Source: Terriglobia bacterium
GTDB lineage: Bacteria; Acidobacteriota; Terriglobia; Bryobacterales; Bryobacteraceae
Length of the DNA stretch: 64,000 nt
Direction of reading: 5' to 3'
Assembly (NCBI GenBank): GCA_020073145.1
Contig: JAIQFS010000001.1
Location: 310,001 to 374,000, forward strand
Below the pieces are notes generated by a model, which made no database searches, was not told the origin of the DNA, and saw nothing but the letters and a program-made list of their open reading frames with translations. The translations under genes and the position numbers were made by a program. Of the stretch, positions 8,707 through 17,388 are shown one piece after another (positions within the stretch are counted from its first letter, which is position 1; every line of letters begins with the position of its first letter).

Positions 8707-8970
8707 TTAGGCCGTCTTTTCCGGCGTCACGCCACCCGAACGCGGATGACCCAGGGCGCTTGGGGAGCCCAAATTGGCTTCGCTTGGAACCGAATCCGGC
8801 ATCGGGCAGTCGCGCCAACAATCCGCTAGTGGTTTCACGATATACACGTGCCGGCGGCAGTGGGAGCAACGCCAGTAGATCACCAACTGGCGGTCCGCGG
8901 TGAGCCCGACTTCGCGCAGTCGGGTCGGCTCCTGGCCGCACTCGCACAAAAGTGGGATTTGCTGATACAT
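8707..8970 (-). CDS. Small zinc-ribbon-like hypothetical protein
   Basis: An 87-residue frame starting at ATG 8970 with Cys9, Cys11, Cys35 and Cys38 (CECG and CSHC), spaced like a zinc ribbon, followed by a polar Pro/Ser-rich tail. Bases at the preceding AAGG are only weakly placed as a Shine-Dalgarno. I do not recognise a family. The Cys pattern argues that it is real, but small size and GC-rich sequence make it uncertain. About 100 nt on its 3' side up to the response regulator hold nothing evident. Confidence 0.5.
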   Translation of the reverse strand: MYQQIPLLCECGQEPTRLREVGLTADRQLVIYWRCSHCRRHVYIVKPLADCWRDCPMPDSVPSEANLGSPSALGHPRSGGVTPEKTA

Positions 8971-9073
8971 GGCCTTGTGGGCGGTCCCGGCCTCCTCGGA
9001 CGCAACGAGAAGATCCTCCTAATCCAATAGAATTCGGGACCGCAGCAGCAATCATGACGCCCCGGCCCCGCCT

Positions 9074-9100
9074 TCGGGCAGGACTAAGGGTACTGCCCGA
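9074..9100. other. Inverted repeat in the 210-nt gap between two minus-strand genes
   Basis: TCGGGCAG (9074-9081) and CTGCCCGA (9093-9100) form a perfect 8-bp stem with an 11-nt loop. On the plus strand a T-run (TTTTTT, about 9111-9116) follows after a 10-nt gap, too far for a standard terminator. On the minus strand there is no U tract. It may end transcription of the metal-binding-domain gene weakly or be a regulatory hairpin. No gene is apparent in 8971-9180. Confidence 0.3.
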
Positions 9101-9180
9101 GTTCCAGGACTTTTTTCGTCATTTCAATGAACCATGTGTGGGCTAGGCCGAATAGACTCACGCCGGCGGTGCCTCCGCGC

Positions 9181-10086
9181 CTAGCCCAGTTCTTTCACCG
9201 GGACATCGAAGTGAGCGGTGTTGACCACTCCGCGGCGCTGGAACTGGACCCAGATCCGAAACGTCCGGGCGCGCGGAAAGACCAAAGTGAACTGGACTTG
9301 GGGGCCGCCGTCCGCAACCAGAGGATGGGTGTGGATCATGTCGATCACGTCATCGCTGGCCACCAGCATGTGGGCCCAGGCGCCCAGATACTTTTCCAGG
9401 CCGTCGGCCGGGTTGAGCTGAAAATACACCAGCGTCGGCTGGCCGGCGATGGGCTGTTCCGGATCGGTCCGAATCGCCACCTGCATGTTTCCGCCGTCCT
9501 TGGTGGAGTAATCGCGAGGAGGTGTCGTGGTCACCGGCGGTTTTCCGGGGACAATCAGAGACTTGACGATCAGTTGCGGCGTGGCGCCATCCGGATAAAA
9601 ATCGCCCACCACCCGGTACAGGCCGGGTTTGGGCAAGACGATGTCGTAATAGAAGTCGCCGCTCGCGTCGGGCCCGATGGGATGGTCGTGCACGAAGAAC
9701 TGCAGATCCTGGCTGACCACGAACATATGGAACAGCTTTTCGTGGACAATCTGAAACTGCGTGACCGGGCGATCTTTCCAGGGGTCGTGGATGGCGAAGT
9801 TCAGCCGCGCCTTCTCGCCCGCCTGCAGCCGGTGGGGAGTCGTGGTCAGGTCCACATGATACTCGACCGGGTCCGGAAGTCCTGCTACCAGCTTCATGCC
9901 GCAGCGGGAGCACACGCCGGGCCTGGTGCCGCGGACGTCGGGGTCCATGGGGCACACATAAATCGCGTTCGCCGCCGTGGCTGCGGCCGGGGCCTGCTGG
10001 GCTCGTAGCCTGCTCAGCCAGGGCCCCACCAGCGCACTGCCGGCCTGATACAGTACAATCCGACGGGTCGGGCGCATGTCGATCAT
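9181..10086 (-). CDS. Secreted protein with heavy-metal-binding (HMBD) domain
   Basis: 301 residues. A basic N-terminus (PTRRIVLYQAGSAL) and Ala-rich stretch suggest export. Residues about 42-70 carry the small heavy-metal-binding domain YVCPMDPDVRG with the CSRCGMKL pair, known from CusB/CzcB efflux adaptors and Cu-ATPases. The rest is all-beta, in two Ig-like halves rich in His (HDHPIG, DMIHTHPL, AWAHML), suggesting more metal ligands. It probably binds copper or a related metal in the periplasm. No efflux pump is adjacent. The ATG at 10077 is an alternative start. Confidence 0.7.
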   Translation of the reverse strand: MIDMRPTRRIVLYQAGSALVGPWLSRLRAQQAPAAATAANAIYVCPMDPDVRGTRPGVCSRCGMKLVAGLPDPVEYHVDLTTTPHRLQAGEKARLNFAIHDPWKDRPVTQFQIVHEKLFHMFVVSQDLQFFVHDHPIGPDASGDFYYDIVLPKPGLYRVVGDFYPDGATPQLIVKSLIVPGKPPVTTTPPRDYSTKDGGNMQVAIRTDPEQPIAGQPTLVYFQLNPADGLEKYLGAWAHMLVASDDVIDMIHTHPLVADGGPQVQFTLVFPRARTFRIWVQFQRRGVVNTAHFDVPVKELG

Positions 10087-10127
10087 TATCTACCCGCGCC
10101 GGGAAGTCATGCAATGCAGAGGGCCTC

Positions 10128-10547
10128 TCAGTCCAGCGCGATGGTAATGGCCCCCGCCACGATCAAAAGCCCGCCGATCCCCTTGCCCCAGCTCAGCCCT
10201 TCACCCAGAAACAGCGCGCCGAACACGATCACCAGCGCCACGCTGAGCTTGTCAATGGGGGCCACGCGCGAGGCGGGGCCCACTTGCAGGGCGTGAAAGT
10301 AGCACAGCCAGGACAGGCCCGTGGCCAGGCCCGAGAGGGCCAGGAACAGCCAGGTTCGTCCCGAGAACAACTGGAACGCATTCGGCTGGCGCGTGAGCAG
10401 AGCCAGCAGCCACGTGAACCCGACCACCACCGAGGTTCGGACGGCTGTCGCCAGATTGGCGTCCACGCCGGCGACGCCGAGTTTCGCCAGGATCGCGGTC
10501 ACGGCCGCGAAGAAGGCGGACAGTAGGGCCCATGTAAACCAAGTCAT
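10128..10547 (-). CDS. Half-size EamA/DMT-family transporter
   Basis: 139 residues forming one EamA repeat: about five hydrophobic helices, the conserved start WFTWALLSAFFAAVTAILAK, and the end VIVFGALFLGEGLSWGKGIGGLLIVAG. Single-repeat members act as dimers in drug/metabolite transport; the substrate is unknown. The start at ATG 10547 fits the family N-terminus. The gene stands alone between the metal-domain protein and the NMT1-like protein. Confidence 0.82.
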   Translation of the reverse strand: MTWFTWALLSAFFAAVTAILAKLGVAGVDANLATAVRTSVVVGFTWLLALLTRQPNAFQLFSGRTWLFLALSGLATGLSWLCYFHALQVGPASRVAPIDKLSVALVIVFGALFLGEGLSWGKGIGGLLIVAGAITIALD

Positions 10548-10573
10548 GCCCTCAAAACTAGCATGACCGGCGA

Positions 10574-11467
10574 TCAGACCGACTGCGCCGCGGCCGGAGA
10601 AGCACAGACCGCGTCATAGGGATGACGGCTCTGGATTTCGCCCGCAGCCTCGAAAACGTTCAGCGCTTGCTCGTACAAATCGCGCGGGATGTCGGTGCCA
10701 CCTTCCCAGTTGCCTACGGCCTGGTAGCCCCGGATGGCGGCGGCCAGCACCTCGGTTGCAATGCCCGGGAAAAAGCTGGCTTCTGCCCGCGCCACTTCGG
10801 CGGGCGGGGCGCTGCGCACCCACTCTCGCGATTCGCGGTACGCCTGGAGGAACGCGCGGCAGGTGTCGGTGCCCAGAAATTCGCGCGAGCAGCACAGGCT
10901 GCTGAACGCCACCGGCGCCATGGATGCTCCCACCGAGGCCACCACGCTGCCCGCCCCGTCTGCTTCGATTTGGTGCGAGTAGGGCGCCTGGAGGTGAACG
11001 TAGTCCCCCTCTCCGGCTCGAAAACGCTCCTGCATCTCATCCGGCGTGCCGGCGTTCATCAGGCGGATGCGGCTCCAGTCCACGCCATTGGTCTTGGTCG
11101 CGTACTTCAGCATGGTGATGGGCTGGAGCCCGTGATCGGCGATCAGCGTGCTTCCTTCGAGTTTTTTCCAGTCGAATGCCGCATCGGGCTTCCGGCCGGC
11201 CAGGAAAAAGCCATCGCGCTGATTGATCTGGGCGAAGTGCACGGGCAGCGGCGATTCGCCGGCCTCCATCGGTTTCCAGTTCGAAGCCACCGCCGATTGC
11301 ATAATGTCGACAGCGCCCTCGCGGATCAGCACGCTGGACTTCTGGCCCTTAGCGAGTACGCCATATTCGGCGGAGAGCCCGTGGCGCTCCAGGAATCCGC
11401 CGGCGATCGTCGAAATCAGCGGGCTATAGAAGACGGAGTGTCGGGATACGATGATGCGCAGTGCCAT
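10574..11467 (-). CDS. NMT1/THI5-like (ABC substrate-binding fold) protein without signal peptide
   Basis: 297 residues of the periplasmic-binding-protein fold used by NMT1/THI5 and SsuA/TauA proteins: an N-terminal strand RIIVSRHSVFYSPL, a GQKSSVLIREGAVDI motif and a hinge LEGSTLIADHGLQP. It begins directly with the first beta strand (MALRIIV), so there is no signal peptide or lipobox. No permease or ATPase is adjacent. Either the protein works in the cytoplasm, as eukaryotic THI5 enzymes do, or the true start is missed. A Cys pair (CCSREF) occurs at about 190. The 180 nt between it and the ADOP gene contain nothing obvious. Confidence 0.65.
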   Translation of the reverse strand: MALRIIVSRHSVFYSPLISTIAGGFLERHGLSAEYGVLAKGQKSSVLIREGAVDIMQSAVASNWKPMEAGESPLPVHFAQINQRDGFFLAGRKPDAAFDWKKLEGSTLIADHGLQPITMLKYATKTNGVDWSRIRLMNAGTPDEMQERFRAGEGDYVHLQAPYSHQIEADGAGSVVASVGASMAPVAFSSLCCSREFLGTDTCRAFLQAYRESREWVRSAPPAEVARAEASFFPGIATEVLAAAIRGYQAVGNWEGGTDIPRDLYEQALNVFEAAGEIQSRHPYDAVCASPAAAQSV

Positions 11468-11647
11468 AGCCCTTGAGTGTATCGCGGACGCCGGGCGGGG
11501 GATTCGCCGGCCCTGCTGGTGGCCTCTGAAAACCGGCCCCTTCCGTCGTCAGCGCTTGCCCACAGCAGCCGCCCCTTTCCACACGCGGTGCCGCGGGCAT
11601 CTCAAAGTCCCGTGGATTGTCGCGGCTGGGAACGGGCCGGGGGAGTT

Positions 11648-14377
11648 CTACTCATTGCGCAGGGTCCGCGCCGGATCCACTTGAAAAGCGCGGCGCGCGG
11701 GTAAGAAACACGCCAGCAGGGCAACCGCAAGGAACAGCAGCGAGACTGCCATAAAGGTTGCTGGGTCCGTCGGTGCCGTGCCCCACAATTGCGAGGCGAT
11801 CAGGCGGGTGAGCGCCAGCGATCCCGCGAGTCCCAGGGCAAGGCCCGCGGTGATCGGAAGCGCCACTGGCCGGCCCACGAATCGCACAATGTGACGGGCT
11901 TCCGCCCCCAGGGCCATCCGGATTCCGATCTCGCGCGTCTGCCGGGCCACCGCGTACGCCATGACTCCGTAAATGCCGATCGCGGCAAGAACCGCTGCCG
12001 CCAGCGCGAAAATGCCCGCCGCCCACGCATAGTCCCGCTGCTCCCGGATGCGCCCGTCCAGAATCCGTTCAATGGTGGCGACGCGGGCGAGTGGAAGATC
12101 GGGTTCCACCTCCGACACTGCCTGGCGGGCGGCCGCTAGCAAGCTCCTGGGATCGCCGGAGGTCCGGAGCACGAACGTCATTTGCCCGAACATATTGGCC
12201 GACCGGCCCCGGTACCGCGCGGGCTGCTGCGCATACGAGGTGTAGATGACCGGCCTCGGGCCCGTCTCAATGCGTCTCAGGGGGATGTCGGGCGCCACCC
12301 CGACCACTTCGCGCGGCCGCTCTTGCGAGCCGGTATCCAGAGTGAAGTGTTGGCCGATGGGATTCTGGCCGGGCCAGAAACGGCGTGCGGCGGTTTCATT
12401 GACTATCGCGACCCACGGCCGTTCGACGGTATCGCTGGGGGCGATCTCGCGGCCCTGCAGGAGAGGGGATTTCATCGTGGCGAAGAAGTTCGGAGTGACC
12501 AGAAAATAGGCTGCGCTCCGCACCCTCCGTTCGGCATCGTTCTCCGGGGCCGGCCGGCCCTCCAGGATGGCGGTGACGGAAGGCAGAATGAAACTGTTGA
12601 CCGGACGAAACGAAACGCCGGCCACCGACTCGGCGCCGGTCAGGTTTTGCAGGCGGTCATACACCCGGCTGATGGCTTGCGAAGGTGGCGGATCGAATTC
12701 CACCAGCGGCACACCGTGATCCGTGCCCAGATCGTGCTGGTACCTCTGCCCGGGAAGGTGAATCTCGAACGTCAGCAGACCGTGCGGGTCGAAATGAAGG
12801 TCGCGGCCGACCATCCGAAGGAAGCTGCGGTTCAGCAGGCCGGCCCCGATCAGCAGGACGAAGGCCAAGGCGATTTGGACCGTGACGAGTGCGCCGCGAA
12901 ACCGCGGGCGCCTCCAACCGAGCCCGAGGCTGGGTACCGATTCCTTCAGAGACTGGTTGAGATCCAGATGGAAGGCGGCGAGGGCCGGGGCCAGGCCGAA
13001 GGCCAGACCCGTTGCCACCGACAGCATTCCCGTGAGAGCCAGCGCGCGGGCGTCGAGGCCGGCCGTGAGGTGCGGCAACCCCGGCGGCGGGGTCAGGGCC
13101 GGCAGACTGTGTAGCGCCTCCCAGGCCACCAGCACGCCCCACACGCCGCCGCCCAGTGACAGAAGCAGGCTCTCGGTCAGTAGCTGGCGGAAAATGCGCC
13201 CGCGCCCGGCTCCCAGCGCCACCCGCAGTGCCATCTCCGGACGTCGTGCCGCCCCGCGGGCCAGCAGCAGCCCGGCCACGTTGGCACACGCGATCAACAG
13301 GATCAATCCGACGGCGGCCTCCAGCGTGTAGAGCGGCTCCGCCAGCCATCCAAACCAGGCCTTGCGCAGCGGCAGGACTTGCGCGCCCCGCCCTCGATCC
13401 CGGTTTCGGATTTGCCGGGCGGCCGCATCGAGCATCGACTGCGCCTGGTCTGCGGACACGCCCCTTCGGAGCCGCGCGGTCACCAGGAAAAACGGCGTCG
13501 CCTCCGCCATCGCGCGCTGCCGGGCAGAAAGGGGCGCCCAGTAGTCCTCGTGTTCCGTCGGGTATTGAAAGCCCATCGGCATCACCCCGATGATGGAGGT
13601 TGCGTTCCCGTTCACCGGCACGCGTCGTCCGACGATGTGCGGATCACTCCCGAACCGCCGTTGCCAAAGCCGGTGACTGATCACCAGCACCGCGGCTGGC
13701 TGGCCGCCCGAATCTTCCGCTTCCGTGAACACGCGGCCGAGCATCGGCTGGACGCCGAGAGTTCGAAATAACTCCCAGGACGCGGCTTGTCCCGCGATTC
13801 GCTCTGCGGGAGTTCCCTCCGAGTCCGGGCCAAAATCCCTCTGCTCGTTCAGAGAGATTCCCATGGACTCAAAGGCGGAGGTTTGGCGTTTCCAGGTGAG
13901 GGATTCGGCGCCCGAGGCGTTGTTGTTCTGGAAAGGGTTCTCTGCGGGAGCGCTTCGGACGATCGCCACGCGGCTGGCGTCCGGGAACGGTAGGCTGGCC
14001 CGCAGCACCGCGTCGGCCACGCCCAGGATGGCGGCGTTGCCCCCGATTCCCAGTGCGAGCGAGGTCACGGCGATGGCCGTGAATCCCGGGCTCTTGCGAA
14101 GCATGCGCAGCCCGTAAACCACGTCCTGCCGCAGATCGTGAAGCCAGGCGACCCTGCGGTGGTCGCGGCACTCGTCTTCCAGGGTCGCCAGATTCCCGAA
14201 GGCTCGCCGCGCCGCCCGGCGCGCCTCTGCCCGAGTCATGCCGTCGCCGGTGTGCTCTTGCACCAACTGTTCGAAGTGGAGTGCGAGCTCCCGGCCGAGC
14301 TCCGCATCCATTTCCTCGTGGTGAGAGACGGACCGGAGCCGCTGCCGCGCAATCCTCAGGAGTCGCGATGGGGTCAC
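11648..14377 (-). CDS. ADOP-family (MacB/FtsX-type) orphan permease 1
   Basis: 909 residues. The N-terminal 75 form the ADOP leader helix region (RLLRIARQRLRSV, LALHFEQLVQEH, ARRAARRAFGN). After the motif DLRQDVVYGLRMLRKSPGFT come two tandem MacB periplasmic-core plus FtsX membrane units, each with an N-terminal helix (LALGIGGNAA) and three C-terminal helices; YAVARQTREIGIRMALGA is the FtsX signature. No ATPase partner is nearby, hence orphan. GTG 14377 follows the padR stop by 3 nt, so padR and this gene form one operon and PadR likely controls it. The substrate is unknown. Confidence 0.88.
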   Translation of the reverse strand: MTPSRLLRIARQRLRSVSHHEEMDAELGRELALHFEQLVQEHTGDGMTRAEARRAARRAFGNLATLEDECRDHRRVAWLHDLRQDVVYGLRMLRKSPGFTAIAVTSLALGIGGNAAILGVADAVLRASLPFPDASRVAIVRSAPAENPFQNNNASGAESLTWKRQTSAFESMGISLNEQRDFGPDSEGTPAERIAGQAASWELFRTLGVQPMLGRVFTEAEDSGGQPAAVLVISHRLWQRRFGSDPHIVGRRVPVNGNATSIIGVMPMGFQYPTEHEDYWAPLSARQRAMAEATPFFLVTARLRRGVSADQAQSMLDAAARQIRNRDRGRGAQVLPLRKAWFGWLAEPLYTLEAAVGLILLIACANVAGLLLARGAARRPEMALRVALGAGRGRIFRQLLTESLLLSLGGGVWGVLVAWEALHSLPALTPPPGLPHLTAGLDARALALTGMLSVATGLAFGLAPALAAFHLDLNQSLKESVPSLGLGWRRPRFRGALVTVQIALAFVLLIGAGLLNRSFLRMVGRDLHFDPHGLLTFEIHLPGQRYQHDLGTDHGVPLVEFDPPPSQAISRVYDRLQNLTGAESVAGVSFRPVNSFILPSVTAILEGRPAPENDAERRVRSAAYFLVTPNFFATMKSPLLQGREIAPSDTVERPWVAIVNETAARRFWPGQNPIGQHFTLDTGSQERPREVVGVAPDIPLRRIETGPRPVIYTSYAQQPARYRGRSANMFGQMTFVLRTSGDPRSLLAAARQAVSEVEPDLPLARVATIERILDGRIREQRDYAWAAGIFALAAAVLAAIGIYGVMAYAVARQTREIGIRMALGAEARHIVRFVGRPVALPITAGLALGLAGSLALTRLIASQLWGTAPTDPATFMAVSLLFLAVALLACFLPARRAFQVDPARTLRNE

Positions 14378-14380
14378 CAG

Positions 14381-14710
14381 TCAGGCCCTCTTCAAAAGCA
14401 GGCCGACCGCCGATGAAAGCCGGTCCCAGCTTTCCAGTTCGCGTTCCAGCTGCCGCTTCCCGTCGCGCGTCAGCGCATAAAACTTGGCGTTGCGGCCCAG
14501 ATCGGTGTCTTTCCATTCGGCCGCGATCCAGCCCTGTTGTTCCAGCCGGTGCAGCGCCGGATACAGCGAACCTTGCTGCACCGAGAGCACGTCGCCGGAA
14601 AGCTGCAAAATGCGCTTCGAGATCCCCCACCCATGCAGCGGCTCGCGCGCCAGCGTCTTGAGGATCAGCAGGTCGAGCGTTCCTTGCAGCAGGTCGGAGG
14701 GTTTGGGTAT
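14381..14710 (-). CDS. PadR-family transcriptional regulator, probable ATA start
   Basis: The frame gives PKPSDLLQGTLDLLILKTLA, HGWGISKRI, VQQGSLYPALHRLEQQGWI and a basic C-terminal helix, a complete winged-helix PadR of 109 residues. Callers would start at TTG 14608 and lose the first helices. Upstream, the in-frame region holds no ATG, GTG or TTG before a TGA. The codon where family members have Met is ATA (14710-14708), 5 nt after a perfect AGGAGG (14721-14716). I propose ATA initiation. It overlaps nothing, is followed by the ADOP gene, and its promoter carries an element shared with the second ADOP gene. Confidence 0.85.
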   Translation of the reverse strand: MPKPSDLLQGTLDLLILKTLAREPLHGWGISKRILQLSGDVLSVQQGSLYPALHRLEQQGWIAAEWKDTDLGRNAKFYALTRDGKRQLERELESWDRLSSAVGLLLKRA

Positions 14711-14720
14711 AACGGCCTCC

Positions 14721-14755
14721 TGACGATCATACTTAGATCATCGACACGCGGTCAA
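14721..14755 (-). promoter_or_regulatory. padR promoter with putative PadR operator
   Basis: Minus strand: TTGACC (14755-14750), 18-nt spacer, TATGAT (14731-14726). The spacer contains TGTCGAT, two variable bases, then TCTA. The block at 14721-14746 matches the one at 17326-17351, in front of the second ADOP gene, at 21 of 26 positions, and the -35 hexamers are identical. The -10 box lies so close to the gene that the transcript would start within or next to the AGGAGG. Confidence 0.6.
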
Positions 14756-14818
14756 AGTGGAGCCGGCCTCTGGTTCATGACAGCCCCGCCGGTACCGTCG
14801 GGGGCCCGGCACACCACC

Positions 14819-17317
14819 CTACTCGTGCCGCAACGCCGTCATCGGGTCCACCCGCATCGCGCGCCGCGCCGGCAGATAGCAGGCGAACAGTGCCACCAAT
14901 GCCAGCAGCGCCGGAACGGCAACCAACGCGACCGGATCGGCGGCGGAGGCGTTCAGCAGAAACCGCGCCAGCACGCGCCTCAGCGCGATCGCGCCGGCCA
15001 GGCCAATCGCTACCCCCGTGATGATCAGCCCCACGCCCTGGTTCAATATGATGCGCAGGACGGCCTGCGGAGTGGCGCCCAACGCCATCCGAATGCCGAT
15101 CTCGCGCGTTCGTTGTGCCGCCCCGTAAGACACCACCCCGTAGACGCCGACCAGCGCCAGGATCAGCCCGAGGGCCCCCATGGCTCCGGCCTGGATGGCT
15201 CCGATCCGGAACATCAAAAAACCTTGAGGACCATTCACCAGACGATCCATGGTCTCGAGATCGGCTACCGGCATGTTGGGATCGAGCGCCTGGATTTCTC
15301 GCTCCAGCCGGGCCCGCAACAAATCCGGCGCGACCGTGGTGCGCAGCTGCAACACCCGCATCGGATCGAAGTTTTGCGCGTCCGCAAGGTAGAAATAGGG
15401 CAATGCTCCTTCAAAGACAGCCAGATACTTGCCGTTGCGGGCCACGCCCACCACCTCCGTCAGCGGCGCTTGGTCGAGCGTCTCCTGCGGTCCGGCTCGG
15501 AAGCGTTTCCCAATCGGATCTTGACCCGGCCAGAAGCGGTCGGCCATGGTCTGGTTGATGAGGGCCACGTGCGGCGCGCTTTCGTCGTCCGACTCGCGGA
15601 ACGCCCGGCCGCGCACGATGGGAATCCGCATCGTCGCAAAGTAGGTGGTATCCACATAGTTGCAGCCGATCAGAGGCGCCTGCTGGCCGGGTGGAACGGG
15701 GCGCCCAAGGATCTCGACCGGCATCCCGGCGCCGTACATCCCCATCGGCGCGCTGAACGCGATGCTGGCCGACTGCACCTCGGGCCAGGCCCGCACGCGC
15801 CGTTTGAGCTCGCGATAGAAATCCCGCGTTCGCGGCTCGCTATAACCGGCCCAGCGCGGATTCAAGCGGACATTGAGGACATGGTCCTTCGCGAATCCCA
15901 CATCCACGCTCTGCGCGCTGCGCAAGCTGTGCACGAACACGCCGGCGCACACCAGCAACACCAGCGACCCGGCCACCTGCCCGACCACCAGCAGCGCCCG
16001 CACGCGCTGCCGCTCCGGCCCCCCGGAATTGCTGCGCCCTCCATCGTGCAACGCCGCCCCGGCGTCGGCTTGCGACGCGCGCAAGGCGGGCCAGATGCCG
16101 ATGAATACGCCGGTGAATAGCGCCGCCCCCAACGAGTACAAAAAAACGCGCCAGTCGAAACTGAGATCCAGCAAGAACGGCAGGTCCGTGGCCAGATCGA
16201 TCGAACTCACAAACGTCTGGCTGGTCCACTGCCCCAACACCGTTCCGGCGACGGCTCCCAGCAGCGCCAGCATCGTGCTCTCGGCCAGCATCTGCCGGAT
16301 CAGCCGCACCCGGCCCGACCCCAGCGCCGCCCGAATGGCCATCTCCCGCTGCCGCACCGTCGCGCGCACCAGCAGCAGGTTCGCTACGTTCATGCACGCC
16401 AGAAGCAGCACCAGCCCCGCCAGCAGAAGCAGCACGAACCGAATGAGCGGCAGGATGTCCACCACAAACCGCATCGGCAGCGGCCGTGCCAGCAGTTCCG
16501 GAACCACCCGGATTCCCACCCCTCGATCGGTATCGGGATACTGCTGTTCCATCCGCCGCGCCAACTCGCTCATGAAGGTCTGCGCCTGCTTCACGCTGAC
16601 GCCCGGCTTCAACCGGCCAAACAGCGTCAGGGAACGCACCGCGCGGCTGGAGAAGATGCCGCGGGCCGCGCCTGCGTCGTCGGAGAAGAAGCTCGCAAGG
16701 GGCATGTACCCATCCATGTCCGCCACCGAGTAAAGACCGTGAAACTCCTTCGGAGCCACTCCGATCACCGTGGCCGCCTGGCCGTCCACCCGAACCTGGC
16801 GGCCCACCACCGCGGGGTCGCCGCCAAATTTCTTCTGCCAGAATGAGTAGCCCAGCACCACCGTCAGTGGCGCCGTGGCGCTTTCGCCTTCTCCGGGCTG
16901 GAAGAACCGTCCCAGGGCCGGTCGAAGGCCGAGCGCGGAAAAGTAGTTTCCCGTCACCACACTGTAAAAGAACTGCCCGCTCTTGCTGCCGGTGGAAAAG
17001 CCGCGAAGGTTGACAGCCCAACCGAAGACGTCGCTGAACGGCGTGGCCTGCCGGCGGAAATCCTGCAGAACCGCATAGGGGAAGCGGGTCCGCAAGCCCG
17101 TCTCATCCCCTTTCATATCGGCCGCCAGCACCACCAGGCGCGCCGGTTCCTTCACCGGCAGCGGCCGCCACAGGCCATTCAACATGCTGTAGATGCCCGT
17201 GTTGGCGCCCAGCCCCAGCGCCAGCGATGCCACCGCAATCGCCGTCGTGCCCGGGTTCTTGCGCAGGATCCGCAAGCCGTACAGGATGTCCTGCCGAAGA
17301 TCAGCGAACCAACTCAC
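14819..17317 (-). CDS. ADOP-family (MacB/FtsX-type) orphan permease 2
   Basis: 832 residues beginning at GTG 17317 (SWFADLRQDILYGLRILRKNPGTT), so it lacks the roughly 75-residue N-terminal region of its paralogue but has the same two MacB-core/FtsX units. The signature YGAAQRTREIGIRMALGA appears near residue 730. No ATPase partner is adjacent. The promoter is almost identical to that of padR, so PadR should regulate both ADOP genes although they are separate transcription units. It ends about 65 nt before the padR promoter. Acidobacterial genomes carry many such proteins of unknown substrate. Confidence 0.88.
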   Translation of the reverse strand: MSWFADLRQDILYGLRILRKNPGTTAIAVASLALGLGANTGIYSMLNGLWRPLPVKEPARLVVLAADMKGDETGLRTRFPYAVLQDFRRQATPFSDVFGWAVNLRGFSTGSKSGQFFYSVVTGNYFSALGLRPALGRFFQPGEGESATAPLTVVLGYSFWQKKFGGDPAVVGRQVRVDGQAATVIGVAPKEFHGLYSVADMDGYMPLASFFSDDAGAARGIFSSRAVRSLTLFGRLKPGVSVKQAQTFMSELARRMEQQYPDTDRGVGIRVVPELLARPLPMRFVVDILPLIRFVLLLLAGLVLLLACMNVANLLLVRATVRQREMAIRAALGSGRVRLIRQMLAESTMLALLGAVAGTVLGQWTSQTFVSSIDLATDLPFLLDLSFDWRVFLYSLGAALFTGVFIGIWPALRASQADAGAALHDGGRSNSGGPERQRVRALLVVGQVAGSLVLLVCAGVFVHSLRSAQSVDVGFAKDHVLNVRLNPRWAGYSEPRTRDFYRELKRRVRAWPEVQSASIAFSAPMGMYGAGMPVEILGRPVPPGQQAPLIGCNYVDTTYFATMRIPIVRGRAFRESDDESAPHVALINQTMADRFWPGQDPIGKRFRAGPQETLDQAPLTEVVGVARNGKYLAVFEGALPYFYLADAQNFDPMRVLQLRTTVAPDLLRARLEREIQALDPNMPVADLETMDRLVNGPQGFLMFRIGAIQAGAMGALGLILALVGVYGVVSYGAAQRTREIGIRMALGATPQAVLRIILNQGVGLIITGVAIGLAGAIALRRVLARFLLNASAADPVALVAVPALLALVALFACYLPARRAMRVDPMTALRHE

Positions 17318-17324
17318 GTTGTTC

Positions 17325-17360
17325 TTGACAATGATACCTAGAATATCGACAATCGGTCAA
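17325..17360. promoter_or_regulatory. Divergent promoter/operator between ADOP 2 and the TIGR03435 gene
   Basis: Minus strand: TTGACC (17360-17355), 18-nt spacer and TATCAT (17336-17331) drive ADOP 2, with the -10 ending 13 nt before GTG. Plus strand: TTGACA (17325-17330), 17-nt spacer and GACAAT (17348-17353) could drive the TIGR03435 gene. The region holds the conserved block seen at padR (ATAC, then TAGA, then ATCGACA on the plus strand). One bound regulator could therefore affect both directions. Confidence 0.55.
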
Positions 17361-17388
17361 GGGGATTCGTCCCCGGGGAGGACTCGCA

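Noticed and set aside
8583-8903. Plus-strand 106-codon frame between the response regulator and the zinc-ribbon gene
   Set aside because: No ribosome-binding site or domain, and it overlaps the better-supported Cys-containing frame on the minus strand.
11800-13600. Several plus-strand frames of 150-310 codons inside the ADOP 1 gene
   Set aside because: Shadows of the permease codons; no motif, and the family match on the minus strand is unambiguous.
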